A stretch of 64,000 nt of DNA, taken from contig NZ_CP089746.1 in the NCBI RefSeq assembly GCF_029541745.1, forward strand, positions 3,915,559 through 3,979,558. Reading direction: 5' to 3'. The DNA is from Streptomyces sp. LX-29 (lineage in GTDB: Bacteria; Actinomycetota; Actinomycetes; Streptomycetales; Streptomycetaceae). Positions 24,679 through 33,270 of the stretch are shown here, in pieces. A program made the position numbers and the translations under genes. Position 1 is the stretch's first letter, and each line of letters begins with the position of its first letter. Below the pieces are notes generated by a model that was not told the origin of the DNA, made no database searches, and saw nothing but the letters and a program-made list of their open reading frames with translations.

Positions 24679-26730
24679 TTAACGGTAGCGACCGTCCCCC
24701 TCACGCGGCTCCGTCGGGCCCTCCTCGTCCTGGGCGAACAGCTTGACCAGGTCCGTCATGACGTACCGGTTGGTGGCCTCCTCGTCGATCAGGTGCATCT
24801 CGGCCAGCCGGTCCAGCGCGTCCCTGGTGCGCTCGGGGTCGGCGCCGGCCACCGCGGCCACCGCGGCCGCGTCCACCTCTCGGGCGAAGCCGGTGCCGAG
24901 GGTGGCGAGGAGCCGTACGTCGTCGGCCGAGAGCCGGGCGACGGAGGCCCGCAGGGCCGCCGCCACGCCGGTGTCCTCGGCGGAGAGCAGGGCGAGCCGC
25001 TGGCGCTCGTCGCGCAGCGCGGCGGCGAGGCGGGCGAGCCGCCAGCGGGGGCGGGCGGTGAGCTGGGCGGCGGCCGCGCGCAGCGCCAGCGGCAGCCCGT
25101 TGCAGAGCGCGACCAGCTCCTGGGCCGCCGCCGGATCCTCGGCGACGCGATCGGGCCCGAGCACGGCGCCGAGCAGCGCCACGCCGTCCTGGGGGCCGAG
25201 CGGGTGCAGCCGCAGCGAGCGGGCCGAGTCGGTGGCCACCAGCCCGTCCAGCCGACTGCGGCTGGTCACCAGGGTCACGCAGTTCAGGCCGGCCGGCAGC
25301 AGGGGACGCACCTGGGCGGAGCTGCCCGCGTTGTCCAGCACCACCAGCAGCCGGCGGCCGGCCGCCAGCGACCGGTACAGCGCGGAGGCCGCCTCCACCG
25401 ACTCGGGTATGCGGTCGGCGGCCACACCCAGGGTCAGCAGGAAGTCCCGCAGGATGTGGGCGGGTTCGGCCGACTCCTGCGCGCTGAACCCGCGCAGGTC
25501 GGCGAAGAGCCGCCCGTCGGGGAAGGCCCTCGCGTGCGCGTGCCCCCAGCGCACCGCCAGCGCCGTCTTGCCGACTCCCGCCGGCCCGGTCACCAGGGCC
25601 ACCCTGCTGTCCTCCGCGCACTCCGCCTCCGGCAGCGCCAGCCGGGTGAGCTGCGCCAACTCCGCGTCCCTGCCCAGGAATCCGGCGGGCGGCCGCGGCA
25701 GCAGCTGCGGCGCGGGCGTCGCGGGGGCCTCGCCCCCGGAGGCGGCGGGGTCCGCCGGCCGCGCCCATCGCGGGCGGGGCACGGCGGCCTCGGTCCCGCC
25801 CGCCGGACCCACGCCCCACGACACGGCGGGAGTGTCTCCCGGCTGCTGGGGGGCGGTGGTGTCCTTCGGCCTGCCGAGGCCGGAGCCGGGGCCGGAGCCG
25901 GGGCCGGTGCCGGGGCCGGCGGGGGACGGCGCCCCGTACGGAGCGGGCCGACCGGACGGGTGTCCGTGGGGCTCCGGGCGGCGGGTCGGGGCCCCGGTGA
26001 TGATCTCCTCATAGGCCCCGCGCAGCCGTTCGCCCGGGTCGACGCCGAGGTCGTCGGCGAGCATCCGGCGGGTGCGGTGGTAGCAGTCGATGGCGTCGGA
26101 CTGCCGGCCGATGCGGTAGAGGGCGAGCATGAGGGCGGCCACGAGCCCCTCGCGGAGGGGGTGGGCGGCGGCCTGGGGGGCCAGGGCGGCGGCGGCGCGG
26201 TCGTGTTCGCCCAGCGTGACGTGGGCGGTGGCGAGGGACTCCACGGCGGCCAGGCGGCGCTCCTCCAGCGCGTGCGCGGCCGCGGCGAACGGGGGGCTGG
26301 AGACGGTGCCGGTCAGGGCCGGGCCGCGCCACAGCGACAGCGCCTCGCGGAGCAGGTCGATGGCGTGGGCCGGCTCGTCCTCCGGCCGGGCCAGCGCGGC
26401 CAGTTCGCTGAACCGGTGCGCGTCCACCAGCGTCTCCGGGGTGCGCAGCCGGTAGGCGCGGCCGACGGTGTCCAGCTCGACGCCGTACGCCTCCGCGCCC
26501 CCGGTGGCGAGGGCGGCGCGGAGCTGGGAGACATGGCCCTGGATGACCGTGCGCGCGTGGACCGGCGGCTCCTCCTCCCACAGACAGGCGATCAACTGCT
26601 CCACCGAGACGGTGGTGTTGGGCTGGAGCAGCAGCATGGCCAGCACGCTGCGCCGCTTGGTCGGGCCCAGGGGCAGCGGTCCGTGCCCGGGGGTGGCGAC
26701 GGCTACCGGGCCGAGCAGTCCGAACTCCAC
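24679..26730 (-). CDS. SARP-family regulator with NB-ARC ATPase domain (AfsR-like, without TPR)
   Basis: A 683-residue regulator. Residues 1-95 form the OmpR-type winged helix (EFGLLGPVAV... TKRRSVLAMLLL), about 100-250 the BTAD helical domain, then a Pro/Gly-rich linker and an NB-ARC P-loop ATPase. The ATPase shows Walker A GPAGVGKTALA, Walker B LLVVLDNAG and the CNGLPLAL motif, and the protein ends with a winged helix. It stops where AfsR continues into TPR repeats, so it is a short AfsR form. GTG 26730 is preceded by GAAGG at five bases and lies one base after the aminopeptidase stop, so expression is tied to that gene. SARPs usually activate secondary-metabolite genes; targets here are unknown. 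Confidence 0.85.
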   Translation of the reverse strand: MEFGLLGPVAVATPGHGPLPLGPTKRRSVLAMLLLQPNTTVSVEQLIACLWEEEPPVHARTVIQGHVSQLRAALATGGAEAYGVELDTVGRAYRLRTPETLVDAHRFSELAALARPEDEPAHAIDLLREALSLWRGPALTGTVSSPPFAAAAHALEERRLAAVESLATAHVTLGEHDRAAAALAPQAAAHPLREGLVAALMLALYRIGRQSDAIDCYHRTRRMLADDLGVDPGERLRGAYEEIITGAPTRRPEPHGHPSGRPAPYGAPSPAGPGTGPGSGPGSGLGRPKDTTAPQQPGDTPAVSWGVGPAGGTEAAVPRPRWARPADPAASGGEAPATPAPQLLPRPPAGFLGRDAELAQLTRLALPEAECAEDSRVALVTGPAGVGKTALAVRWGHAHARAFPDGRLFADLRGFSAQESAEPAHILRDFLLTLGVAADRIPESVEAASALYRSLAAGRRLLVVLDNAGSSAQVRPLLPAGLNCVTLVTSRSRLDGLVATDSARSLRLHPLGPQDGVALLGAVLGPDRVAEDPAAAQELVALCNGLPLALRAAAAQLTARPRWRLARLAAALRDERQRLALLSAEDTGVAAALRASVARLSADDVRLLATLGTGFAREVDAAAVAAVAGADPERTRDALDRLAEMHLIDEEATNRYVMTDLVKLFAQDEEGPTEPREGDGRYR

Positions 26731-26731
26731 C

Positions 26732-28036
26732 TCAGCCTTCCAGGAACGAGGCGAGGGCGGTGGCCAGCAGATGGGGGTCGTCGGCGCCGCACAGCTCGCG
26801 CGCCGAGTGCATGGACAGGATCGCGACACCGATGTCGACGGTGGTGATGCCGTGTCGGGCGGCGGTGATGGGGCCGATGGTGGTGCCGCAGGGCACCGCG
26901 TTGTTCGAGACGAAGCTCTGCCACGGCACGCCGGCGCGCTCGCAGGCGGCGGCGAAGACGGACCGGCCGCGGCCGTCGGTGGCGTACCGCTGGTTGACGT
27001 TGACCTTGAGGATGGGGCCGCCGTTGGGCACCGGGTGGTGGCCCGGCTCGTGGCGGTCGGCGTAGTTGGGGTGGACGGCGTGGCCGGTGTCGGAGGACAG
27101 GCAGACGGTGCCGGCGAGGGACCGTGCCCGGTCCTCGTAGCTGCCGCCGCGGGCGAAGACCGAGCGCTCCAGCACGTTGCCGAGCAGCGGGCCCTCGGCG
27201 CCGGTGTCGGACTGGCTGCCGTTCTCCTCGTGGTCGAAGGCGGCGAGCACCGGGATGTACGGCAGCGGGGTGGTGCGGTCGGTGCGGGAGGCGACGGCGG
27301 CGAGCGCGGCCGTACCGGCGTGCACCGACAGCAGGTTGTCCATCCGCGGACCGGCCACCAGCTCCCCGTCGCGGCCCAGATAGGCCGGGGGCTCCACGCT
27401 GTGGGTCATCAGGTCCCAGCCGGTGATGTCGGCCGCGTGCACCCCGCACTCCTCGGCGAGGAAGCGCAGCAGGTCGCCCTCGCGGGTGTCGCCGAGGCCC
27501 CAGATGGGGGTCATGTGGCGCTGGCGGTCGAGCTTGAGGCCCTCGGTGTTGACCGACCTGTCGAGGTGGATGGCGAGTTGGGGCACGCGCAGCAGGGGTC
27601 TGTCGATGTTGACCAGGCGTTCGCCGCCGTCGCGCAGCGAGAGCCGGCCGGCGAGCCCCAGGTCGCGGTCGAGCCAGGTGTTGAGCAGCGGGCCGCCGTA
27701 GATCTCGACGGCGATCTGCCGCCAGCCGTGCGCGCCGGTGTCCGGGATCGGCTTCACCCGCAGGTTGGGCGAGTCGGTGTGGGCGCCCACGATGCGGTAC
27801 GGGGTGGCGGGGCTCGCGCCCTCGGGCACGTACCAGGCGACGATCGCGCCGCCGCGGAGCACGTACATGCCGCCCGCCCGGCCGTCCCAGGCGTCGGTCT
27901 CCTCGACCTGACGGAAGCCGGCCTTCTCCAGGCGCTCGGCGGCGGCTGCCACCGCGTGGTACGGGGAGGGGCCGGCCGCGAGGAAGGAGAGCAGGTCGTC
28001 GGTGTGGCCGCGGTCGAAGCGGTACGCGTAGCTCAT
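26732..28036 (-). CDS. M18-family metalloaminopeptidase
   Basis: A 434-residue dizinc aminopeptidase of family M18 (aspartyl aminopeptidase type). Metal and catalytic residues are in place: His/Asp in GAHTDSP, Asp in GPRMDNLLS, the Glu pair in DHEENGS, Asp in SSDTGHA and the C-terminal His in LSMHSARE. It releases N-terminal acidic or other residues from peptides in the cytoplasm. Start ATG 28036 gives the typical N terminus (MSYAYRFDR); the longer reading upstream runs through a terminator hairpin. The SARP gene begins one base after its stop, an unusual coupling of a housekeeping peptidase with a regulator. Confidence 0.88.
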   Translation of the reverse strand: MSYAYRFDRGHTDDLLSFLAAGPSPYHAVAAAAERLEKAGFRQVEETDAWDGRAGGMYVLRGGAIVAWYVPEGASPATPYRIVGAHTDSPNLRVKPIPDTGAHGWRQIAVEIYGGPLLNTWLDRDLGLAGRLSLRDGGERLVNIDRPLLRVPQLAIHLDRSVNTEGLKLDRQRHMTPIWGLGDTREGDLLRFLAEECGVHAADITGWDLMTHSVEPPAYLGRDGELVAGPRMDNLLSVHAGTAALAAVASRTDRTTPLPYIPVLAAFDHEENGSQSDTGAEGPLLGNVLERSVFARGGSYEDRARSLAGTVCLSSDTGHAVHPNYADRHEPGHHPVPNGGPILKVNVNQRYATDGRGRSVFAAACERAGVPWQSFVSNNAVPCGTTIGPITAARHGITTVDIGVAILSMHSARELCGADDPHLLATALASFLEG

Positions 28037-28055
28037 GTCCTCAGGATAAAGAGCG

Positions 28056-28090
28056 GCCGGGGCCCGCTCCTTGGAGAAGCGGGCCCCGGC
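28056..28090. terminator. Hairpin upstream of the aminopeptidase gene
   Basis: GCCGGGGCCCGCT (28056-28068) and AGCGGGCCCCGGC (28078-28090) form a 13-bp perfect stem with a 9-base loop. It lies between the acyl-CoA dehydrogenase and aminopeptidase genes (both minus strand), downstream of a second hairpin. Confidence 0.6.
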
Positions 28091-28139
28091 GGGGTCCAAG
28101 GCGGATGCCCGGAGGTCCGGGGGGTGGTGCCCCGGGGGT

Positions 28140-28160
28140 CCAGGGGGCGGAGCCCCCTGG
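28140..28160 (-). terminator. Terminator of the acyl-CoA dehydrogenase gene
   Basis: CCAGGGGGC and GCCCCCTGG form a 9-bp stem around a 3-base loop, 20 bases after the stop and preceded on the minus strand by TTTTCTC. This stem-loop type is very common after Streptomyces genes. Confidence 0.75.
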
Positions 28161-28179
28161 GAGAAAACCACCATCCGTC

Positions 28180-30006
28180 CTAGTAAGCCGCCTCGTCCAG
28201 CTCCATCAGCGACTGGTCGACGCTCTCGGCGATCGTGCGCTGCACGGAGACGCCCGGCAGGATCTCCTTGGCGAAGAACTTCGCGGCGGCGATCTTTCCG
28301 GTGTAGAAGGCCACGTCCTTGGCGGAGGCGGACGGCAGCTTCTCGGTGGCGACGGCGGCACCCTTGAGCAGCAGGTAGCCGAGGGCCACGTCACCGGTGG
28401 CCATCAGCAGCCGGGTGGCGTTGAGGCCGACCTTGTAGATCGCCTTGACGTCCTGCTCGGTGGCGGCGAGGTCGGTCAGCATCGCGCCGACGATCCCCTC
28501 CAGGTCCACCGCGGCCTTGGCGAGCTGGTCGCGGGCGGCGGCCAGGTCCTCGCCGCCGGCGGCCTCGGCCAGGAACTTCTTGATCTCCTCGGAGAGGGTG
28601 GTGAGCGCCAGGCCCTGGTCGCGGACGATCTTCCGGAAGAAGAAGTCCTGGCCCTGGATGGCGGTGGTGCCCTCGTAGAGGGTGTCGATCTTGGCGTCCC
28701 GGATGTACTGCTCCAGCGGGTACTCCTGGAGGTAGCCGGAGCCGCCGATGGTCTGCAGGGACTGCGCCAGCTGCTCGTACGCCTTCTCCGAGCCGTAGCC
28801 CTTGACGATGGGCAGCAGCAGGTCGTTGAGGCGGTGCGCGGCGGAGGCGTCCTCGCCGGCGGCGGTCAGGACCTCGATCTCGTCCTGGACGCTGGCGGTG
28901 TAGAGGACGAGCGCGCGCAGGCCCTCCGCGTACGCCTTCTGCGTCATCAGCGAGCGGCGCACGTCGGGGTGGTGGGTGATGGAGACGCGCGGCGAGGCCT
29001 TGTCGGTGAAGGCGGCCAGGTCCGGGCCCTGCACCCGCTCCTTGGCGTACTCCAGGGCGTTGAGGTAGCCGGTGGAGAGGGTGGCCATGGCCTTCGTGCC
29101 GACCATCATCCGGGCGAACTCGATGATCTTGAACATCTGGCGGATGCCGTCGTGCTTCTCGCCGAGCAGCCAGCCCTTGGCCGGGTGGTTGGCGCCGAAG
29201 GTCATCTCGCAGGTGTTGGAGGCCTTCAGGCCCATCTTGTGCTCGACGTTGGTGGCGTAGGCGCCGTTGCGCTCGCCGAGCTCGCCGGTCTCCCAGTCGA
29301 AGTCGTACTTCGGGACGACGAACAGCGACAGGCCCTTGGTGCCCGGACCCGCGCCCTCGGGACGCGCCAGCACGAAGTGGATGATGTTCTCGGAGAGGTC
29401 GTGCTCACCCGAGGTGATGAAGCGCTTGACGCCCTCGATGTGCCAGGAGCCGTCCTCCTGCTTGATCGCCTTGGTGCGGCCGGCGCCCACGTCCGAGCCG
29501 GCGTCCGGCTCGGTCAGCACCATGGTGGAGCCCCACTGCTTGTCCACCATCTGCTGGGCGATCTTCAGCTGCTCCTCGGTGCCCTCCTGGTGCAGCACGC
29601 CGGCGAAGGCCGGGCCCGACGCGTACATCCATATCGGGGTGTTGGAGCCCAGGATCGTCTCCGCGCAGGCCCAGAGCAGCGAGCGCGGGCAGGCGGTGCC
29701 GCCGAGGTCCTCCGGCACGCCCAGGCGCCACCACTCGGCGTCCATGTACGCCTCGTAGCTCTTCCGGAAGGAGGCCGGGACGGGGGCGGTGTTGGTCTCG
29801 GGGTCGAAGACCGGCGGGTTGCGGTCGCTGTCCGCGTAGGAGTCGGCGAGCTCGTTCTCCGAGAGCCGGGCGATCTCGGAGAGCACGCTCTTGGCGGTCT
29901 CGACGTCCATCTCAGCGAACGGGCCGGTGCCGTACAGCTTGTCGCGGCCGAGAACCTCGAAGAGGTTGAACTCGATGTCGCGGAGATTCGACTTGTAGTG
30001 CCCCAT
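28180..30006 (-). CDS. Acyl-CoA dehydrogenase with C-terminal extension
   Basis: A 608-residue FAD-dependent acyl-CoA dehydrogenase of the long form (like AcdB/FadE5-type, about 600 residues). It carries out the first oxidation of beta-oxidation. FAD and substrate segments include LTEPDAGSDVG, IEGVKRFITSGEH and SLQTIGGSGYLQEYP. The catalytic base is the Glu in TLYEGTTAIQ. The C-terminal 150 residues are the helical extension typical of this branch. ATG 30006, with GGAG ten bases ahead, gives the canonical start MGHYKSN; ATG 30069 would add 21 unconserved residues. A short palindrome 69-80 bp upstream may be a TetR-type operator. Confidence 0.9.
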   Translation of the reverse strand: MGHYKSNLRDIEFNLFEVLGRDKLYGTGPFAEMDVETAKSVLSEIARLSENELADSYADSDRNPPVFDPETNTAPVPASFRKSYEAYMDAEWWRLGVPEDLGGTACPRSLLWACAETILGSNTPIWMYASGPAFAGVLHQEGTEEQLKIAQQMVDKQWGSTMVLTEPDAGSDVGAGRTKAIKQEDGSWHIEGVKRFITSGEHDLSENIIHFVLARPEGAGPGTKGLSLFVVPKYDFDWETGELGERNGAYATNVEHKMGLKASNTCEMTFGANHPAKGWLLGEKHDGIRQMFKIIEFARMMVGTKAMATLSTGYLNALEYAKERVQGPDLAAFTDKASPRVSITHHPDVRRSLMTQKAYAEGLRALVLYTASVQDEIEVLTAAGEDASAAHRLNDLLLPIVKGYGSEKAYEQLAQSLQTIGGSGYLQEYPLEQYIRDAKIDTLYEGTTAIQGQDFFFRKIVRDQGLALTTLSEEIKKFLAEAAGGEDLAAARDQLAKAAVDLEGIVGAMLTDLAATEQDVKAIYKVGLNATRLLMATGDVALGYLLLKGAAVATEKLPSASAKDVAFYTGKIAAAKFFAKEILPGVSVQRTIAESVDQSLMELDEAAY

Positions 30007-30074
30007 GGCGACGGGCTCCGTAAGGCTCGGGAGGCAGGACCTCTTCAGGCTTCGATCGGTAGTCGCCATGATGC

Positions 30075-30086
30075 TACCCGTCGGTA
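30075..30086. promoter_or_regulatory. Candidate operator before the acyl-CoA dehydrogenase gene
   Basis: TACC and GGTA flank CGTC, giving TACCCGTCGGTA about 70 bp upstream of the start. Similar TACC-N4-GGTA sites are used by TetR-family repressors of fatty acid genes in actinobacteria; here it is an inference from pattern only. The remaining gap to 30222 shows nothing else. Confidence 0.35.
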
Positions 30087-30222
30087 ATAAGAGGCAACCC
30101 TCTATCGGACAACTGTGACCAAGGCCCCTGGGTGCGGTCGTCCGGTGACGGCGGGTGGTCGGTCGACGTCGGGAAACCGCGCCCTTTAGCCGGGGAGCGC
30201 CGCAGTCAGTACGCTGCTGCGC

Positions 30223-30720
30223 ATGTACGGCTACGACCAGAACGCGGGTGCGGGCCAGGGCTACGCGGCGCCGCCGCCACCGCCGCAGCAGCCGCAGATG
30301 CACATGTCGCCCGAGATGCAGATGCCGGGCTACGGCGAGCAGCCGCTCTACCCCGAGCCGTCGCCGCCGTCGCTGGCCGACGCGGTCCGGGCCTTCACCA
30401 CGGGGTCGATGTCGGCCGAGGACTTCCAGCAGATCTTCGCCACCTCCAAGGTCTACTGCCCGCGCGGCGACAACCCCGGCTTCCTGGCCCTGCACAACAC
30501 CCAGCAGCCGGTCATCCCGATGTTCACCTCGCTGAAGGAGCTGCGCCGCTACGCGGGCAAGGAGTCGAAGTACTTCGTGATCACGGGTGCCGAGGTGATC
30601 GACCTGCTGCCCACCGGCTACGGCTTCGTGCTCGACATGGAGGGGGACCACCGGATGGTCTTCGACGCCAAGGCGGTGGAGCAGATGGTCGACTTCGCGA
30701 TGCGGCGGATGTACGGATAG
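30223..30720 (+). CDS. SseB-domain protein
   Basis: A 165-residue protein. A Pro/Gln/Met-rich N-terminal tail (1-50; PPPPPQQPQMHM) is followed by an SseB N-terminal domain (about 60-160; VYCPRGDNPGF, IPMFTSLKELRRYAG, PTGYGFVLDMEGD). SseB-domain proteins are widespread in Streptomyces, often beside ESX-type genes, but their role is not defined. ATG 30223 is used. It is divergent from the acyl-CoA dehydrogenase gene across a 216-bp gap and stands alone. Cytoplasmic; no catalytic residues recognised. Confidence 0.75.
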   Translation: MYGYDQNAGAGQGYAAPPPPPQQPQMHMSPEMQMPGYGEQPLYPEPSPPSLADAVRAFTTGSMSAEDFQQIFATSKVYCPRGDNPGFLALHNTQQPVIPMFTSLKELRRYAGKESKYFVITGAEVIDLLPTGYGFVLDMEGDHRMVFDAKAVEQMVDFAMRRMYG

Positions 30721-30780
30721 CCGGTGGTCCGGGTGCCCGTCGCCCGGCGCTCGTGGCGCGGGCGGGAGTCCGGCGCTCGC

Positions 30781-30930
30781 CGCGCGGTCGCGAGGCCCGG
30801 CTCCTGCCGCGCGGGCGCGGGGCCCGGCTCCTGCCGCGCGGGCGCGGGGCCCGGCTCCTGCCGCGTGGGGGCGGGACCTGGGGCTCGTGGCGCGGGCGCG
30901 GGACCTGGCGCTCGTGGCGCGGGCGCGGGG
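30781..30930. repeat. 27-bp GC-rich tandem repeat
   Basis: Three 27-bp units start at 30781, 30808 and 30835; the second and third are identical (beginning CGCGCGGGCGCGG) and the first has two changes. Longer diverged copies follow to about 30930. It occupies the 308-bp gap between the SseB-domain gene and pirin. No gene is supported here; open frames across it are low-complexity Arg/Gly/Ala. Confidence 0.8.
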
Positions 30931-30989
30931 GTCGAGGCGCATTCCGGACATGGCTGGGAAATAAAGGCGCCCTTGCGGGTCGTTCACCC

Positions 30990-31004
30990 TTCAACTAAGT
31001 TGAA
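30990..31004. promoter_or_regulatory. Perfect palindrome in the pirin promoter
   Basis: TTCAACT-A-AGTTGAA has perfect 7-bp arms and is followed directly by a further half-site AAGTTGAA. It ends 24 bp before the pirin start in AT-rich sequence, the position of a repressor operator. The pattern resembles MarR-type sites. Confidence 0.55.
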
Positions 31005-31028
31005 AGTTGAACGACCGAGGAGGCCGTG

Positions 31029-31979
31029 ATGCCAGCTGTGACCGTTGACAACCCGTTGACCCTCCCGCGCGTGGCGGCGCCGGCGGAGGGACGGCAGCGC
31101 CCGGTGCTCGGTGTCGCCACCGCGCCCAGCGGATTCGAGGGGGAGGGCTTCCCCGTCCGCCGCGCCTTCGCGGGCATCGACTACAAGCACCTCGACCCGT
31201 TCATCATGATGGACCAGATGGGCGAGGTGGACTACGCGGCCGGGGAGCCGAAGGGCACGCCCTGGCACCCGCACCGCGGCTTCGAGACCGTCACGTACAT
31301 CATGGACGGCACCTTCGTGCACCGGGACTCGCACGGTGGCGGCGGTGTGATCACCGACGGTGACACCCAGTGGATGACCGCGGGCTCCGGCCTGCTGCAC
31401 ATCGAGACCCCGCCCGAGTCGCTCGTCCTGAGCGGTGGCCTCTTCCACGGCCTCCAGCTGTGGGTGAACCTGCCGCGCAAGGACAAGATGATCGCGCCGA
31501 AGTACCAGGACATCCGGGGCGGCAGCGTCAAGCTGCTCGCCTCGGCCGACGGCGGCGCGCTGATCCGACTGATCGCCGGCGACATCGCGGGTCACGAGGG
31601 GCCGGGGGCCACCCACACCCCCATCACCATGACCCACCTTTCGGTGAGCCCCGGTGCCGAGGTCGTGCTGCCCTGGCGCGCCGACTTCAACGCCCTCGCC
31701 TACGGTCTGGCCGGCAGCGGCCTCGCCGGTGCGGAGGGTCGCCCGTTCCGGATGGGCCAGGCCGTCGTCTTCGGCGCCGGCGACACGCTCACCCTGCGCG
31801 CCGACCGCACCCAGGACTCCCGCTCGGCCAACTTCGAGGTCGTCCTGCTCGGCGGGCTCCCCATCCGCGAGCCGATGATGCACTACGGCCCGTTCGTGAT
31901 GAACACCCACGCCGAGCTGGCCCAGGCCTTCGAGGACTTCCAGGCCGGCCGTCTGGGCACCATCCCGGCCGACGCCTGA
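31029..31979 (+). CDS. Pirin-family protein
   Basis: A 316-residue pirin (two cupin domains). The N-terminal metal site is visible as HPHRGFETVTY with the later His and Glu in GSGLLHIETP; the core motif DPFIMMDQMG is present. Bacterial pirins act as quercetinase-like dioxygenases or as modulators of pyruvate dehydrogenase and stress responses. GGAGG five bases before ATG 31029 sets the start; the GTG at 31026 is less likely. A perfect palindrome sits in its promoter, so expression is probably repressor-controlled, as seen for stress-induced pirins. Monocistronic, ending at a hairpin at 32011. Confidence 0.88.
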   Translation: MPAVTVDNPLTLPRVAAPAEGRQRPVLGVATAPSGFEGEGFPVRRAFAGIDYKHLDPFIMMDQMGEVDYAAGEPKGTPWHPHRGFETVTYIMDGTFVHRDSHGGGGVITDGDTQWMTAGSGLLHIETPPESLVLSGGLFHGLQLWVNLPRKDKMIAPKYQDIRGGSVKLLASADGGALIRLIAGDIAGHEGPGATHTPITMTHLSVSPGAEVVLPWRADFNALAYGLAGSGLAGAEGRPFRMGQAVVFGAGDTLTLRADRTQDSRSANFEVVLLGGLPIREPMMHYGPFVMNTHAELAQAFEDFQAGRLGTIPADA

Positions 31980-32010
31980 GCCCTCCGGGCCGAGCCCGGG
32001 TGCGACCGCC

Positions 32011-32046
32011 GGGCCCGGCCCCGCAGGGGTCGTACGAGCCGGGCCC
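32011..32046. terminator. Hairpin after pirin
   Basis: GGGCCCGGC (32011-32019) and GCCGGGCCC (32038-32046) form a 9-bp stem. It lies 32 bases after the pirin stop, facing the convergent LysR gene. The rest of 32047-32263 is C-rich sequence with no visible feature. Confidence 0.55.
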
Positions 32047-32263
32047 TGACCTGCCGGTTCAGGTTCCCGGCCCGGAGGCCGAGGCTTCTGGCCCAGCCGC
32101 CCGAGGGCCCCGGCGCCCCCTCTTCCCCACCCACCCGCCCCCCCCCGGGGGCGAGTGGCATCCCGGCCCCGGGCCGGACCCAGACGCGCCGCGCGGTTCC
32201 TGCACCTGCCGCGCGGCGCTCGCCCACCCCCTCCGGTGCGGGCGCGCCCCACCGGCTGGGTGA

Positions 32264-33175
32264 TCAGGCGGGGGGCTCCTCCAGCCGGGGGATGTTGTCC
32301 AGGCAGCAGCGGACGAAGTCCTGGACGACGGGATGGGTGTCGTCGGCGGGGGCCCAGGCGACGCCGACCCGACTGGGGCTGACGCCGCTGACGGGGCGGT
32401 AGGTGACGCCGGGGCGGGCGTAGAAGCGGGCGGCGGACGCGGGGGCGAGGGCGATGCCGTAGCCGTTGGCGATCGCGCTGAGCCAGTCGTCCGGCTGTTC
32501 GGTGACGGCGCCGATGCGGACCGGGTGGCCGTCGCGTTCGTCGGTGGCCAGCCAGTGGTCCCGCCACCGTCCTGATTCGGCCGGGGCGGCCACGAAGGGC
32601 TCGTCCCACAGATCGCGGAAGGGGATCAGGTCGCGGGCGGCGAACGGGTGCCCCGCGGGGAGAGCGACCCAGCGGGGCTCGGTGAACAGCACCGCTGTCC
32701 GCAGAGCGTCCTGGCCGGGGAAGGGCAGCCGCAGCAGGGCGACGTCGACGTCCCCGTCGGCGAGCCCGGCGCTCGGATTCGACCAGGCAGCCTGCCGCAT
32801 GTCCGCCCGCCAGCCCGGTCGGCGTCGGGCGAACTCCGCGATGATGCGCGGGGTCGCCTCGTTGGCGGCGCTGGCCAGAAAGCCGACCCGCAGCACGCGG
32901 GCCTCCTGGCCGGCCGCGCTTTTGGTCTCCCGCATCGCCTGGTCCCAGGCGGCCAGCAGGGCGGGCACCCGCTCTGCCAGGGCCCCGCCCGCTTCGGTGA
33001 GGGTCATGCCGAGGTGGGACCGTGTGAACAGCCGCACGCCGAGCTGGGTTTCCAGCTGCTTGATCTGCTTGGTGAGCGCCGGCTGGGAGACGAACAGTCG
33101 TTCCGCGGCACGGGTGAGGGTCCCCTCCTCCGCCACGGCCGCGAAGTAACGCAGCAGCCGGGTGTCGACGTCCAT
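32264..33175 (-). CDS. LysR-family transcriptional regulator
   Basis: A 303-residue LysR protein. The N-terminal winged helix (about 1-65) reads LLRYFAAVAEEGTLTRAAER and VSQPALTKQIKQLE. The periplasmic-binding-like effector domain spans about 90-300. LysR proteins usually regulate a divergent neighbour, here the DoxX-family gene at 33271, and sense a small metabolite. A TTGG-N3-CCAA palindrome lies in the shared promoter region. ATG 33175 gives the family-typical start with the HTH beginning at residue 6. Effector unknown. Confidence 0.88.
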   Translation of the reverse strand: MDVDTRLLRYFAAVAEEGTLTRAAERLFVSQPALTKQIKQLETQLGVRLFTRSHLGMTLTEAGGALAERVPALLAAWDQAMRETKSAAGQEARVLRVGFLASAANEATPRIIAEFARRRPGWRADMRQAAWSNPSAGLADGDVDVALLRLPFPGQDALRTAVLFTEPRWVALPAGHPFAARDLIPFRDLWDEPFVAAPAESGRWRDHWLATDERDGHPVRIGAVTEQPDDWLSAIANGYGIALAPASAARFYARPGVTYRPVSGVSPSRVGVAWAPADDTHPVVQDFVRCCLDNIPRLEEPPA

Positions 33176-33199
33176 GCCTCCAGGTTATGGATGCAGGTA

Positions 33200-33210
33200 T
33201 TGGACGCCAA
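33200..33210. promoter_or_regulatory. Candidate LysR operator
   Basis: TTGGACGCCAA (TTGG/CCAA arms, 3-bp centre) lies in the 95-bp divergent region, 25 bp before the LysR start and 60 bp before DoxX. Position and symmetry fit a LysR recognition site. Confidence 0.4.
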
Positions 33211-33270
33211 GATCCCTCTCGATGAGCCTTGTCGTAGCGCCGTGCTCGGCTGAGAGGGAGGCACCGGCAC

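Noticed and set aside
30724..31029. 101-codon open frame between the SseB-domain gene and pirin
   Set aside because: It simply translates the 27-bp tandem repeat (repeated GAGPG-type pattern) and has no start signal.
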